From the NCBI GenBank assembly GCA_026686845.1, contig JAIVEN010000020.1, positions 7,715,501-7,779,500 of the forward strand: a stretch of 64,000 nt of DNA, written 5' to 3'. The notes under the pieces were generated by a model. The model ran no database searches, was not told the origin of the DNA, and worked only from the letters and a program-made list of their open reading frames with translations. The stretch is from Adenanthera pavonina (lineage: Eukaryota > Streptophyta > Magnoliopsida > Fabales > Fabaceae). Shown piece after piece: positions 34,437 through 45,496 of this stretch (the first letter of the stretch is position 1; every line of letters begins with the position of its first letter). The position numbers and the translations under genes were made by a program.

Positions 34437-36871
34437 CTAATGATTAAAGAATTCAAGGATTCTGGATCCTCTCCATCTAGCAAGAATTGAACTTTCTAGA
34501 CAGCAAATAATTGCTAAAGTTCCAAGAGAAGTTAGACAATGATGGGAAGCAAGGTTCGTCAAGCTTAGGCATGCTGCCATTTGCGAATCTGTCCAATTTT
34601 CAAGCTTTGGCATGTTATTAAATTTGAGTTCCAATAAAGAAGGAAAAGATGTGCCAGAGCTTGTAAAGCTTCTATCCACAGTTTCCAAGTCAAGCATGTC
34701 ATGAATGTACAGAGAGTTCAGCATTGGAAGGTTGCCAAGAAAAGGAAGGACATTGCATTTGTAGCATTCCTGCACATAGATGCTCTGAAGATTGCAAAAT
34801 GGCGAACTAGTAAGCCAATCTGGAAATGTAGCACCACTATAACCTGATATATGTAACCATTTAATCAAATTGTGAGGCCTCAAACCTCCTAGGACTTCTG
34901 GCATTGTTAAGTCAGATGTAACCTTCCATTCTAACTCCAGTTTTTTCAAATATGGCTTTTGGTCTAGTTTGGTGGCCATAACAACTCTCTATTACTGGTC
35001 ACATTCTCAAGATTACTTATGCAAATAGATCTGTGCAGGCTGCTCATATCTTTAACCTCCACAATTCATTTTCCTTCCCCATTGGCCACAAGAAATGCAG
35101 CATTTCAATACTTGTCAATTTTCCCATATGAGATAGCTTCTAGTCTATCTGATGCTTTATATCCAACTCGAAATGTCAAAGCTTGGTCAAATTTCTCATC
35201 CCTTTAGGCAAACAATAAAACATTAAATAACCATTCAGCTTAATGGCTTTCAACCATTGTGGTTCTATAATTGAATTTGACAAAATTTCAATTCTTTGCC
35301 AACTTTGCACTTGAGATATTAAGTTGTAGAAGGCATTTCAATACTTCAATTGTGTTAGATAACTTCATAATACCAGTATAACTCAAATTAAGAACTTTTA
35401 TATAAGGCATCTTATCAAAAATATCTATAGAGATTTGCCCAACTTGAGATGCACCTTGAAACAAGGGCACTGTCATTAAACGGCTACATTTGCCAATAAC
35501 CCTTCAAGCCTTTCGCTGGACATCTTTGCTTATAAGTGCCTATGTTCCGATGCAAGGTGGTAAGTGTAAAATTTCTTCCTCTATCCTAAAGCATAACCAA
35601 TTTGAAATAAAATCATCAACATCATGAATTAGTTCATGCATTTTATATACAAGACTGCCATCATCTATATGTAAAAATTGGAAAGGAACCTGAACAACAG
35701 AATATTTAAATAAACTTAGCTAATGTATTTGGTTCTTATCATTGTTCTTTGCTGAATGAACCTTTCTACAATCCTCCATAACTAAACCAGCTCATCCTTT
35801 TGAAATCAAAATGAAAGGAAAACAATAAGAAAAACATATTTTCAAAAAAGAAAGCACATTATTATAACTCAATTTCAGTGCAGAAACAATGTCATTTACA
35901 CCATACTTTAGGTCTCAAAATCTACTTTTTAAGACACCATGACATTCAATGTTATCAAATATGATATGCAACATATTTCCAATAACACTCAATGCTAATG
36001 GAAACCTACATTTTCACGCAATTTTTACACCAATTACCTCTAATTTTCTTTGTTTATCATTATTTATACAAGGAAGTGTTCTGTTTCATCAAATCCCATA
36101 CATTCTTCATCAGATAAACTTTGCGCATGATATATAGAAACTTTGGAACCAATTCTTGACATGATCAAACTTCTTGTAGTCACTAAAATTTTGCTTCCTT
36201 TAGCTACATCTTTGAATGGAAGAAACAATACATTCCAATTATTTGCATTTTCATTCCAAAGGTCATCTAAAGACAATTAGAAACTTGTAGTACATGAAAA
36301 GCACACTTTAAAGCTTCATCTGGGCATTATCCAAATTGGACACCCAAAATTTTTGTCTCTAGCATGATATATTCAATATTTGGATTTGTGATTATTTCTA
36401 CAATGTCTTCCATAGAAATAGATACCTAGACACACAGTGAGTTTCAAAAGTGATTCACTATTTCATCATAATAGACAAGACTAATAAGTGTAGTTTTACC
36501 AATAACAGCCATGCACATAATAAAAATTACAAATGATTCATTCACTAATGAGCTACTTTGTAGATTGCCTATAAAGTTAAGACTGTGTGATGTTGACCAC
36601 CTTAGTCATGAAGAGACTATCCATCTCTTTTAACATGTATTGCCATCTATCACGATCTTAGCCATGTTACAAGGAACAAGCCTCAATTTAGGGGAGGAGA
36701 AAAAAAAAAGGTGTTTCTTCCCTCACCCTTGTTGGTCAACATTATCATGTTCATATCAAAATTGAGTTACATCAACTCAATGTCAAATCTCATCTAATAA
36801 GTTATCAACATCATGTGTCACGCTCTGAAAGTCATAAAGCCCAAGTTAAATGGCCCTCTAGCTATTATAAC
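34437..36871 (-). pseudogene. Decayed CNL resistance gene (left arm of palindrome)
   Basis: Pieces in order on the minus strand: P-loop-like IGKTTLISLVYYDEIVNHF near 36500; DDLWNENANNW..FLPF..KGSKILVTTR (kinase-2 and RNBS-B, 36276-36064); LRR text IDIFDKMPYIKVLNLSYTGIMKL (35476-35288); and a 180-codon LRR block (34979-34437) with LRPHNLIKWLHISGYSGATFPDW and LEIVDRSF-like text. Many stops and frame breaks separate the pieces. It is an RGA-type CNL relic, unlike the NB half of the gene at 11436-15488. The NB part is homologous to the right-arm copy at 36900-38560. Confidence 0.85.
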
Positions 36872-37160
36872 GATGTCACTACTGCTTGCTTGTGTTCATG
36901 TTATAATAGCTATAGTGGCCAGAGGGCCATTTGACTTTGGCTTTGTGACATTCATAACATGTTACATTATGTTGATGACTTATAGGATGAGATTGACCCC
37001 AAGTTTATAAATTTCAGTTTTGGCATTGATATGATAGAGTTGACCACTAAGGATAAGAGAAGAAACAGTCTTTTCTAAATTGAGGCTTGTTGTTCTTCAT
37101 AACATGGCTAAGATTCTTGATATATTGGAAGACATGTCAAGAAAGTTGGATTGTCTCTTT
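36616..37160. repeat. Centre of a large imperfect palindrome
   Basis: GCTATTATAAC ending at 36871 and GTTATAATAGC starting at 36900 are inverted copies separated by a 28-base spacer. Matching continues outward through AGAGGGCCATTT, GACTTATAGGATGAGATTGA, AGTTGACCA, AAATTGAGGCTTGTT and AACATGGCTAAGAT, into the two NLR relics on either side. Total span of recognisable arm homology is about 1.5-2 kb each. Confidence 0.85.
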
Positions 37161-38560
37161 ATGACTAAGGTAATTAACACCGCACAACCTAACTTTACAA
37201 ATAATCTACACACAAGTTAATTAGTAAATGAATCATTTGTGATTTCTATTGCAGACATGGTTAGTATTGGTAAAACTAAACTTGTCAAGCTTGTCTATAG
37301 CGATGAAGTAGTGTTTCACTTTCAAAACTTACATGTTTGGTATCTATTTTTATAGAAAATATTATAGAAATGATCACAAATTCAAATATTGAGTGTATCA
37401 CGCCAAAGACATAAAATTTGGATATCCAATTAGGACAATGCTCAAAGAAAACTTCAAAATGTGTATTCCATGTATCGCAAGTTTCTAATTGTCTTAAATG
37501 GCCTTTGGAATGAAAATGCAAATGATTGGGATACATTATTTTTTCCATTCAAAGTTGTAACTAAAGAAAGCAAAATCTTAATGACTACGAGATGCCGGAT
37601 CGTTTCAAGAATTGTTTCCAAAATTCCTACATATCATGTACAGAATTTATTTGATGAAGAATGTTTGGGATTTGATGAAATAAAGAGCACTACCTTGCAT
37701 AAATAATGGTGAGCATAGAAATTAAAGAAAATTTGTATAAAGATTGTACAAAAATGCAAAGGGTTGTCACGAATAGCAAGTGTTATTAGAAATATGATGC
37801 ATATTATATTTGATAAGATTGAATGGCATGGTGTCTTGAAACTAGATTATGGACCCTAGAGTATGGTGCAAACACCATCTTCTCTACACTAAAATTGATT
37901 TATGATCATTTGCCTTCTTTCTTGAAAAGATGCTTTTCTTATTGCTTCATTTTCCCTCATAATTTTGGATTTCAAAAGGGGTAAGCCAATTCAATTATGG
38001 ATTGCAAAAGGGTTCATTCAACATAGAATGATGAGAAGAACCAAAGACACGAACAAAGTTTATTTTAACATTATATTGCTGAGGTCCTTTTTCTAATTTT
38101 TGCATATAGATGATAGCAATCCTATATATAAAATGCATAAGCTAATTCATCATGTAGCTGAATTTGTTTCAGGTTATGTTTTATGATAAAGGAAGAAATT
38201 TCACCCCTACCACCCAACCTTGAAAACGTCAAGTACTTGTCTATGGTTTGCAGAGATGTCTAACCTAAGACTTCGAAGATCATTGACAAATATGGCTACT
38301 AAGAACATTACTTTTTGTTGTCTCAAGGTGTGCTTGAAGTTGACCAAATCCCCAAAGATACTTTATATAAGATACCTTATATAAGAGTTCTTAATTTGAG
38401 TTATTCCAGTATTAAGGAGCTACCGAAGACAATTGTGTTATTGAAACACTTCAACAATTTAATGTCTTAGGCACAAAAATTGAAGCATTGCCAAATTTTA
38501 CCATTAGAACTATGATACGAGGGTTGGAAACCATTAAGCTGAATAACTATTTAATATATT
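36900..38560 (+). pseudogene. Decayed CNL resistance gene (right arm of palindrome)
   Basis: Plus-strand pieces in order: coiled-coil start (YVDDL..DEIDPKF, about 36965-37015), MAKILDILEDMSRKLDCLFMTK (37100-37175), P-loop-like MVSIGKTKLVKLVYSDE (about 37257-37305), LNGLWNENANDWDTLFFPF and ESKILMTTRCRIVSR (37495-37610), winged-helix text LIYDHLPSFLKRCFSYCFIFP (about 37898-37960), KMHKLIHHVAEF (MHD-like, about 38130) and LRR starts near 38380. Stops and shifts occur throughout. Downstream of 38560 the homology fades. Confidence 0.85.
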
Positions 38561-39460
38561 ATGTTGAAGAGGAAGAAAATGATCATCATTGCAAAACAAG
38601 AACTAATCCTTCCGATTCCAGAACCAAAGTGTAGCATTAAAATTGCATCATAGCAACATATTATCATATCTCAAGACCAAAACAATCACAGTTCAGCATT
38701 CAAGTTCGGCTCCCCAAAACAAAAACAAAAAAGCATAACTTCATCACAGCATCTTAAGCATGGATTCATGATTATAAATAAGAATCATGGAAAGGAGCTC
38801 CTTTGCAACCTTTTCACCAATAACAGAGAACAAGAATGAAAGCCACCAAAATGAAAGACAACCAAAATAAGCACGGAGCTCACGAATATGGATGATCAAA
38901 AGAAGAATGGAAATGAAGTGAGATAAAAAAGAAAGCCTTAATCAATGAGAAAAATTTTCCCTTTAGTGTGCACGCATCATCTACTAGAGAAACTCAAAGC
39001 TTCCAAGAAGTAACTAGAAGGGATCATGCGACTAGTGGGAATGAGTCATATGCCAAATGCCAAGCACAACCCAGAAGCAACAAACTCAACAGAGGAAAAT
39101 TCTAAGATCAAGATGAAGCAAATTAAAAAAAAAAATTAGGCGACTCATAGAACTGGACCTGCAACTCACAGAATAGACGAAAAGGGAAAAGGGATGACGG
39201 CGAGACTCACCGGGGAAACGACGACGACGAGGAAATGTACAAGGGACAGCAAGACTCTAGGCGAGCGAGAAGGGAAGACGGCAGCGGCGGCAAGAGCTGG
39301 GTATGCAATGGAGCTCAAGCTTGGTATCCTAGGGCAATGGGGGACGAACACGCAAAATGGAACGGAGCTGGATATGTTTATTTTGTAGTGAAGGTATTGT
39401 TGGAATATTTTAAAAAAGGGCAAATCAATTAGGGATTTTCATTATACTCTCCCTAGTAAA
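38560..39460. other. Non-coding stretch with a GC-rich patch
   Basis: The patch 39190-39330 is rich in CGACG, GGCGG and GAGCGAGAAGG words, unlike the A/T-rich surroundings. Frames exist on both strands across it (64-85 codons) but none shows a domain. A similar GC-rich patch lies at 41990-42190. Confidence 0.4.
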
Positions 39461-39461
39461 T

Positions 39462-39705
39462 AAGGGTGAAAACAGGTCAGGCCTTGCTTAAAGAGGCCAA
39501 GCCTGTATGGCAGGCCTTAAGCCTGAGCCTAGCCTATTAGCCTACATCAGGCTCTTTTTTAGGCTCAGGCCTAGGCCTTCAAAAGGCCTAGTCTGACATG
39601 AAAGCCTATTTAAAAGCCTACTAAACTAGTAGACCTTTAAATAAGCTTGAAGGCTTAGACTTTGAAGACTTAAAATAGGCCAGAAGCCTATTTAAAGCCT
39701 ACATC
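39462..39705. mobile_element. hAT-like relic made of AGGCCT/AGCCTAT words
   Basis: It starts TAAGGGTGAAAACAGGTCAGG, resembling the hAT-like ends at 3117 and 8685, and continues with at least ten AGGCCT/AAGCCTA words in both orientations. No matching right end or target duplication was found, so it may be truncated. Confidence 0.4.
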
Positions 39706-39709
39706 AAGG

Positions 39710-40690
39710 AAAAAGCAAATAATTGAGGAGATGATAGTTTTAATATAGAGTTGATATTGTGGATGTATGTGACTGTGGTATAAAATAAAAAATTCACCCC
39801 TTGCTTTGCAAACTTATGCCACAAAATAATAAAATACATAACTCTATATAAGCAAAATATCTCAAATCATAATATTATTTACAAACAAACATGTAACATA
39901 GAGACTTTAACAAGGACTAATGGAAGCCCAAACAGACATGAGATTCCAAGAAGTTAAAATTTGTTTATGTACAAGACAGCACAACATATGTATACTCAGT
40001 TAGGTTCTTCCCCTCAATATTTATCATTTTGGCATATCAAACTACATGAATGATTTTGACATTTCCTTCTTTGATTGTTCCTCTATTTTGGGGAGAAGAC
40101 CGATAACAAAGATAAAACTTACATGGTAAAGAATGGATTTGTGCTTGAACCAATGTAGCGCTATATTGTTTCCTCCTTTGTCACTAGTAAAACTTACATG
40201 ATGAATATCTCCCAGGAAGTGAGACAAGAACAAGGCCTCAGCCTCAATGATATTATCTGCACATATAGAATTGAATGCATTTTAGACCCAACTAGCAATG
40301 CACTAATTAATAGGATACATAGTTTCAAACTTGAATTGAGCATGTTCTGGACAAAAAGAAACACTAATTAATATAAAAGAAAGAGTATCTAAAAGCACAT
40401 TGGTGGAAAATTATTAAGAAAAAATGGTGCAGGTGCACTTACTAAAGACTCAATGATATCAATGATGACAAAAGATTATTTTGTCAAGATTGAGTAAGTG
40501 AAAAATACAAGGCTTGCTAGTGTGGTTTCATGTAAGGATCCTTCATTTAGTGAAAGTGTGTGGAGCACTCATATGCCCATACCTGAACTTATAATTTAGG
40601 AATAAGTATTATGCAACCAAAATTCTTCCTAGATTACCAAAATTTGAAGATCTAATAATTGATATTTCCTACAAAAACAACTCATCCCTA
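39710..40690. other. Non-coding stretch, nothing recognised
   Basis: No supported gene, RNA or transposon end. Confidence 0.45.
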
Positions 40691-40693
40691 TTA

Positions 40694-41275
40694 GGCTCTG
40701 TTTGGATTTCAGTTGAAGAAATGGTTTGGGGCCAAAACTCAGTTTGGTAAAGTTTTGGGTGCGTTTGTTTGGTTTTCACTTTTTCGTTTGAAACTCATTT
40801 CACGGCGCAAAACGGATTCTGGGAAGAAGCGGTAAATTCTTACTTTTCCGTCTGCTTCTTTATATTTGTTGGTATTTATTTTAAAGTTAGATAAAAATAA
40901 ATTAATAAAAATGAGAAAAAATAGAAAAATTAAGAAAATAAAATTTTCATAAAATTTATCCTATCTATTGACCAAAATGTTCCTTCAAAATTTTAATTTT
41001 TATAGATCATGACCTGTAAGAAAATATTATATCAGATATATTATGTTCTCAATTAAATAAATGCAGATTAAATTTTAGTCCAAGTAAATTAAATTAATCA
41101 TAGGATAGAGTTTAAGCTCAATTTAGAGAAACATTATGAGTTTTGTCGAAACCAATTTTCAAATAAATCATTCAAACATAAACACGTTAGTCCAAAACCA
41201 ATTTTTATCATACCTAGGTTACAAAACCAATTCTACTAAAACTCATTTCTAACCAACTGAGAACCAAACGGGCCC
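40694..41275. mobile_element. Harbinger/Tourist-like MITE (582 bp), TSD TTA
   Basis: The left end GGCTCTGTTTGGATTTCAGTTG and reversed right end GGGCCCGTTTGGTTCTCAGTTGG are flanked by TTA on both sides. A second terminus-like word GGGTGCGTTTGTTTGGTTTTC at about 40757 suggests a nested or duplicated left end. Related to the MITE at 62784-63163. Confidence 0.7.
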
Positions 41276-41586
41276 TTAATCAATAAAATATGTCAATTAC
41301 GTCTAGTGGAAGCCAAGGTTCCTTTTTTGAATCTGACATTCACAAAAGGATCCAATACTATATAATGCTTCACATAAATATATAAATATATATATATATA
41401 ATGGTCAAAGAAAAGCAAAATGGAAGCGCAGGTGGAAACACAAACTCAAGTAATCGTCTAGAAGCATAATACTGCCTCGTACGTACATATAGGATAAGAC
41501 ATGTGAGATTGAATTATTAAGTAGAAAAGAGGCTAATACGGAGGAAGAGGGAGAGAGCTGACTTTTTTGCATTGAAATTTGTAATT

Positions 41587-41730
41587 AAAAGTTAAAACTA
41601 AAAGCCCCTTGAATCTCCAAGGAATTGTCACTGCTGAGAGTAACGGGATTAATATCCCTCCTGTGTAATGTCTGTTTCTTTTGGGCTTAGCCCTCCTTGT
41701 TTCATAAAAAAAAAAAGTTAAAACTAAAAG
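41587..41730 (+). mobile_element. Truncated polyA retroposon (111 bp) with 15-bp TSD
   Basis: AGTTAAAACTAAAAG occurs at 41590-41604 and 41716-41730 (up to 18 bases if adjoining A residues count). The insert 41605-41715 begins CCCCTTGAATCTCC and ends GGGCTTAGCCCTCCTTGTTTCAT followed by A10. This is the footprint of LINE-type retroposition with heavy 5' truncation; the GGGCTT..CCCTCCTTG 3' end resembles plant L1 tails. Confidence 0.8.
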
Positions 41731-41989
41731 GAATCTGTGTATCGATGAGAAAAAGAGAGGGAGACAGAGAAAATGATGAATGAAGAGATTGACCACATAA
41801 AGCTATACAATGAGAATCAGATTTCAAGAGCAACACTACAAACAAATCTGAAATGGAGATGATATCTCTTATAAAACACAAAGATAGAAAAAAATCGAGA
41901 GAGATGAGGGAGGGGTTGAGAACACGTACATCAATCTTAGAGTCACAGCTACGGTGGAGAAATGCGATGGAGGCAGCTTGAAGTCGCAA

Positions 41990-42190
41990 CTACTGAAGAC
42001 GTCGACGGGGAGACGGAGAGTTACAGACTCGCAGCTGGGAGATGGAGGTGAAGGCTAGTCACGCGACTGGGAGATCGAGGCGAAGGCGACGCGGAGGCAG
42101 AGGCGGAGGCGGAGGCTATGCAGTGACGGACGCGAAGGTGACTGGGAGATGAAAGAGCAGGTGAGGATGGAGGTTAGGGTTCCTATTAGA
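41990..42190. other. GC-rich purine-biased patch
   Basis: Words such as GGAGACGGAGAG, GGCGAAGGCGACGCGGAGGC and GGCGGAGGCGGAGGC repeat with a 3- or 6-base period. It could be a small CpG-type exon or promoter relic, or a simple-sequence expansion. No convincing protein is read in either direction. Confidence 0.4.
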
Positions 42191-42225
42191 CGAGGGGCGA
42201 TTACAATTTAGTTATGGTCATAATA

Positions 42226-42504
42226 CTCCCCAGTTTCAATATAGTACACTTTTTTTTAAGAATTAATATTTTATAATATTGTATATTTTATAAATTATGT
42301 AGTATAATTTTTTTCTCTATTCAAGATTGTCCCTAATTAATAAATTTAAATATTTATTTATTATTAAAATATTTCATTCCCAAAACATGTAATGAGAGTA
42401 ATTTAAGAAAAGATGAGAAATTTTGTTAGTTATTAATTATTGTCTTGGTCTATATGTGGTAGTTAAAAGTGCACTATAAAAACTATAAACTGAAATGAAG
42501 GAAG
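42226..42504. mobile_element. Stowaway-like MITE, family B copy 2
   Basis: The left end CTCCCCAGTTTCAATATAGT and reversed right end CTTCCTTCATTTCAGTTTAT are flanked by TA. It is inverted relative to the copy at 25855-26126, sharing the GTGCAC and TCTTGGTCTAT..GTGG interior. Confidence 0.75.
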
Positions 42505-42509
42505 TATTA

Positions 42510-44140
42510 TATTTTATTAATAAATTAATAAAATTATTTTAAATTATATTATTATTATTATATTAAATATATTAATATGTAGGCGAGGCCCTAAGCTTAT
42601 GTTTATTTGGTTATTAGGTTTGGTTTAATTCGATTAATTTGTTTTTGTTAAATTTTGGCTACTTAAATAAACCAAATGGAACTAAATTTTCTATTTTTCT
42701 ACTTTACATTTTATTAGCCTACATCTATTTTTAATTTTCCTTTTAATTTTTATGTTTTTTATAATTAATTTGGGTTTAGATTTCTTAGTGTTATTTAAAA
42801 TGGTTTTGGAATTTTTTTAATATTATTTTTGAATTTAATGTTATGAATATTATTATTAATGATGTTGTTATTTCACTTAATATTATTCTGAATATTTTTG
42901 TATTTTTATATAAAAATAATTTCAATGTTATGCATATGAAATATTAAAATATATATTATTCTAAGTTTTCTTAAATATTTTGGAGCCCTATATACTTTTT
43001 TGAATGCTTTAGAAGTTTTTGGATTTTTTTGTATGATATGTTTCATTTTGCTTAGATTTGATTCGGTCCAATTCAGTTTTATCAATACCATTACGGTTTG
43101 AATGGATTATTTTTTATCATCAGAGTGGTTTTCCATTTTTAGAACAAATCAAACCCAAAAAATGGCACACCCTTATCTTTAAGGGAAATAAGTTGAGAGT
43201 GGAATTGACAAAAATTGGAGTGGGCCAAGATCAATCTCTACTGGAAACTCACAGTTCTAAAACCTTAACGATCTTAATTGATCTACTAAATTCTATTTTC
43301 AACAACACTGTTTCTATTAAATTCTGTTGTATTTTAATTGTCCAATGCCCCCTTTATTAAAGCCAACTCAATTTTTTGCCCTTCTATTTTGCTGGTTAAG
43401 TAATGATACCGTACAAGATATGATGACATTAGGACAAAAGCTGTATTATGTTCTAAGACCACTATAAATAAAAACACCCTTCACTCTATTTAATTAGATC
43501 TTTGAAATAACATTGTGGGTAAAATTACAAATATATAACATAATAAGTGACTATATAACTATTTTGCAAGTAATTTGACTTTTCATAATGAAAAGATGAT
43601 CAGAAAGAATTTCACTACTTAGAATATAATATATGAGTTTTATTCAATTAAGAACTAAAGAGCATGATTCTAGTGGCTAATATATATTTCAACACTTCAA
43701 ATATATGTTTTTTTTTTGTGTTAAGGAAGTTTTATTTGTTTTGGTGTTATTATGCTTTAATGTAACAGGATAAGATCTTGTTTTCCTTCCCTTTCCGTCT
43801 ATTTAAGTGACTACATTACTTTCTGCTGCATGTCATCAGTTTAGTTTTTGAACTTTTTCAATAATCTGATATAGCTAACCATCTCAATGGCTCTAGTCTG
43901 AATTGTTAAGGATGCATCTTAATATTACTTTTGAGAAATCATTGAATGGTGGGGTGTCATATCTGCAGGAATATTTTGTGGAGTTGAAAAGGAAAAATAT
44001 TTAGGATCCACCACCAGTACAGGGAAGGAAACCAGCCAGTAAACTACTTAGCAAAGAAGGGAGAAAGGAAGAAATGAAAATTTCAAGGACTTCAATATAA
44101 TACTAACCATTGTTAGAGGATGGTCTCCCTACAATAGCAT
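42510..44140. other. Non-coding stretch, nothing recognised
   Basis: The 100-codon frame at 43058-43360 shows no domain and is not called. A/T-rich throughout. Confidence 0.4.
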
Positions 44141-44145
44141 CTCTT

Positions 44146-44540
44146 TGGTACAATGAAAAGGAAATGAAAATTTGGAAAAGTTGATGATTCCCTAGTTTGA
44201 TACGATGGAAATGAAAAAAGTATGGGAATCCAATGAGGGAATCATTTACGGAATCAAAGCTTTAATCTAGCTTTCCATAGATAAAATGATGGAATGACAC
44301 TCTTCATTGTGAAATAGAATAAAAAAGTAAAAAATGTCCATGTCTTTTGAGTTTTGATCTTTTGTCATTTATATTTTATTTATCTCTCTTATTTTCTTAT
44401 TTCTATCATATCAAATATTACTTTATATTAAAATTTCATTTATTTTTTTTAACACACCAAGCATATTTAATCATTTTCATTCATATTCTTATTCCCATAT
44501 CCATTCCTCCAAAAATATTGTCACTATACCAAAGGAGGGC
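44146..44540. mobile_element. Possible TIR element (about 390 bp)
   Basis: CTTTGGTACAATGA at 44150 is inverted as CTTTGGTATAGTGA at 44537, and the interiors have mirrored GGAATGG/ATTCCCAT words. The frame 44347-44670 within and beyond it is not supported as a gene. Confidence 0.35.
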
Positions 44541-44864
44541 TAGGTTTCCTAGGCCTCTTTTGTTTCACCGTTTAGAAGTGGTTTCTCTTATGTTTCACCT
44601 TTTATCTTATTTTTTATATTTGTATTTTGGGTATTGTCAACTCTTATGTTGCTATAAATTGTTGGTCTAGTTTTGCTAGACCTCTTGGTCATATTGGTCT
44701 TAGGACTTGAGATAAAATTGGCATCATAATTAGCTTAGTTATTGCATACTTTAGCTATTGCTTTAGACGAATCTGTTCCACTATAAATTTATACTAACTA
44801 AAAATACCATTCTCTATGCTAACAACGACTCACTCTTCCTTGGTGTACTGTTGAACTGATGTTA

Positions 44865-44911
44865 AAGTCTCACTTTCACCAAGAAAAAAAGAAAAAAAGC
44901 AAGTCTCACTT
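44865..44911 (+). mobile_element. Micro-insertion with A-rich tail and 11-bp TSD
   Basis: AAGTCTCACTT occurs at 44865-44875 and 44901-44911. The 25-base insert is TCACCAAG followed by an A-rich tract with two G interruptions and a final GC. Same structure as the micro-insertions at 32760 and 33467, but the tail is less clean. Confidence 0.5.
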
Positions 44912-44985
44912 GACTTTTGCTCTCTGCCATTAGTAAAAAGTCACAGGGCTGATCTTATTCGTATGGTGAACAAGTTTGAAAGATC

Positions 44986-45066
44986 TTTCAAAAGTCTTCC
45001 AAAAGTATAGCAGTTCAAGGTGGACACAACTGAAAGTGGAGACCAAAAGTCCTCCAAAAGTATAGT
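44986..45066. repeat. 58-bp tandem duplication
   Basis: CAAAAGTCTTCCAAAAGTATAG at about 44988 recurs as CAAAAGTCCTCCAAAAGTATAG at about 45045. It lies in the non-coding 3' side of the kinase gene and has no further structure. Confidence 0.55.
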
Positions 45067-45496
45067 AAAAAGTCACTTTCTCGTTGGGATGATTTGAGGG
45101 AGACATCCTTATAACCCATAAGAGAAGGCATACCTTAAAATACATGAACAAGAGGAAAAGCGAACAAGAATGTTGCCTTTAAAACAGTAAAAGTCCACCT
45201 TCTCAAAAATAATAAGTAAAAAATTTCTATCATGATCAATATGACTCATAGATATCATTCATGTATGAATTTCATGAAGAACTGTCCTGTAAATTTCTCT
45301 TTTGCTCATGTGTTAAAAAATGGAATCTATTGATAAATTCTTACAAAGGAGAACCAAGAAAATTTTACACCCATTCAACTCAATTCTCAACATCCTTTCT
45401 CGGTGAACTAAAAAAAAAAAAATCTAACATTTACCTTTCTTTTTACAAAAAGAATGACAAAATATCAGCCTCCATCAACTGTAAAAGAATGTACCC

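Noticed and set aside
36813..37010. 65-codon hydrophobic frame across the palindrome centre
   Set aside because: Its apparent membrane segments come from reading inverted-repeat arms; it has no homologue-like pattern.
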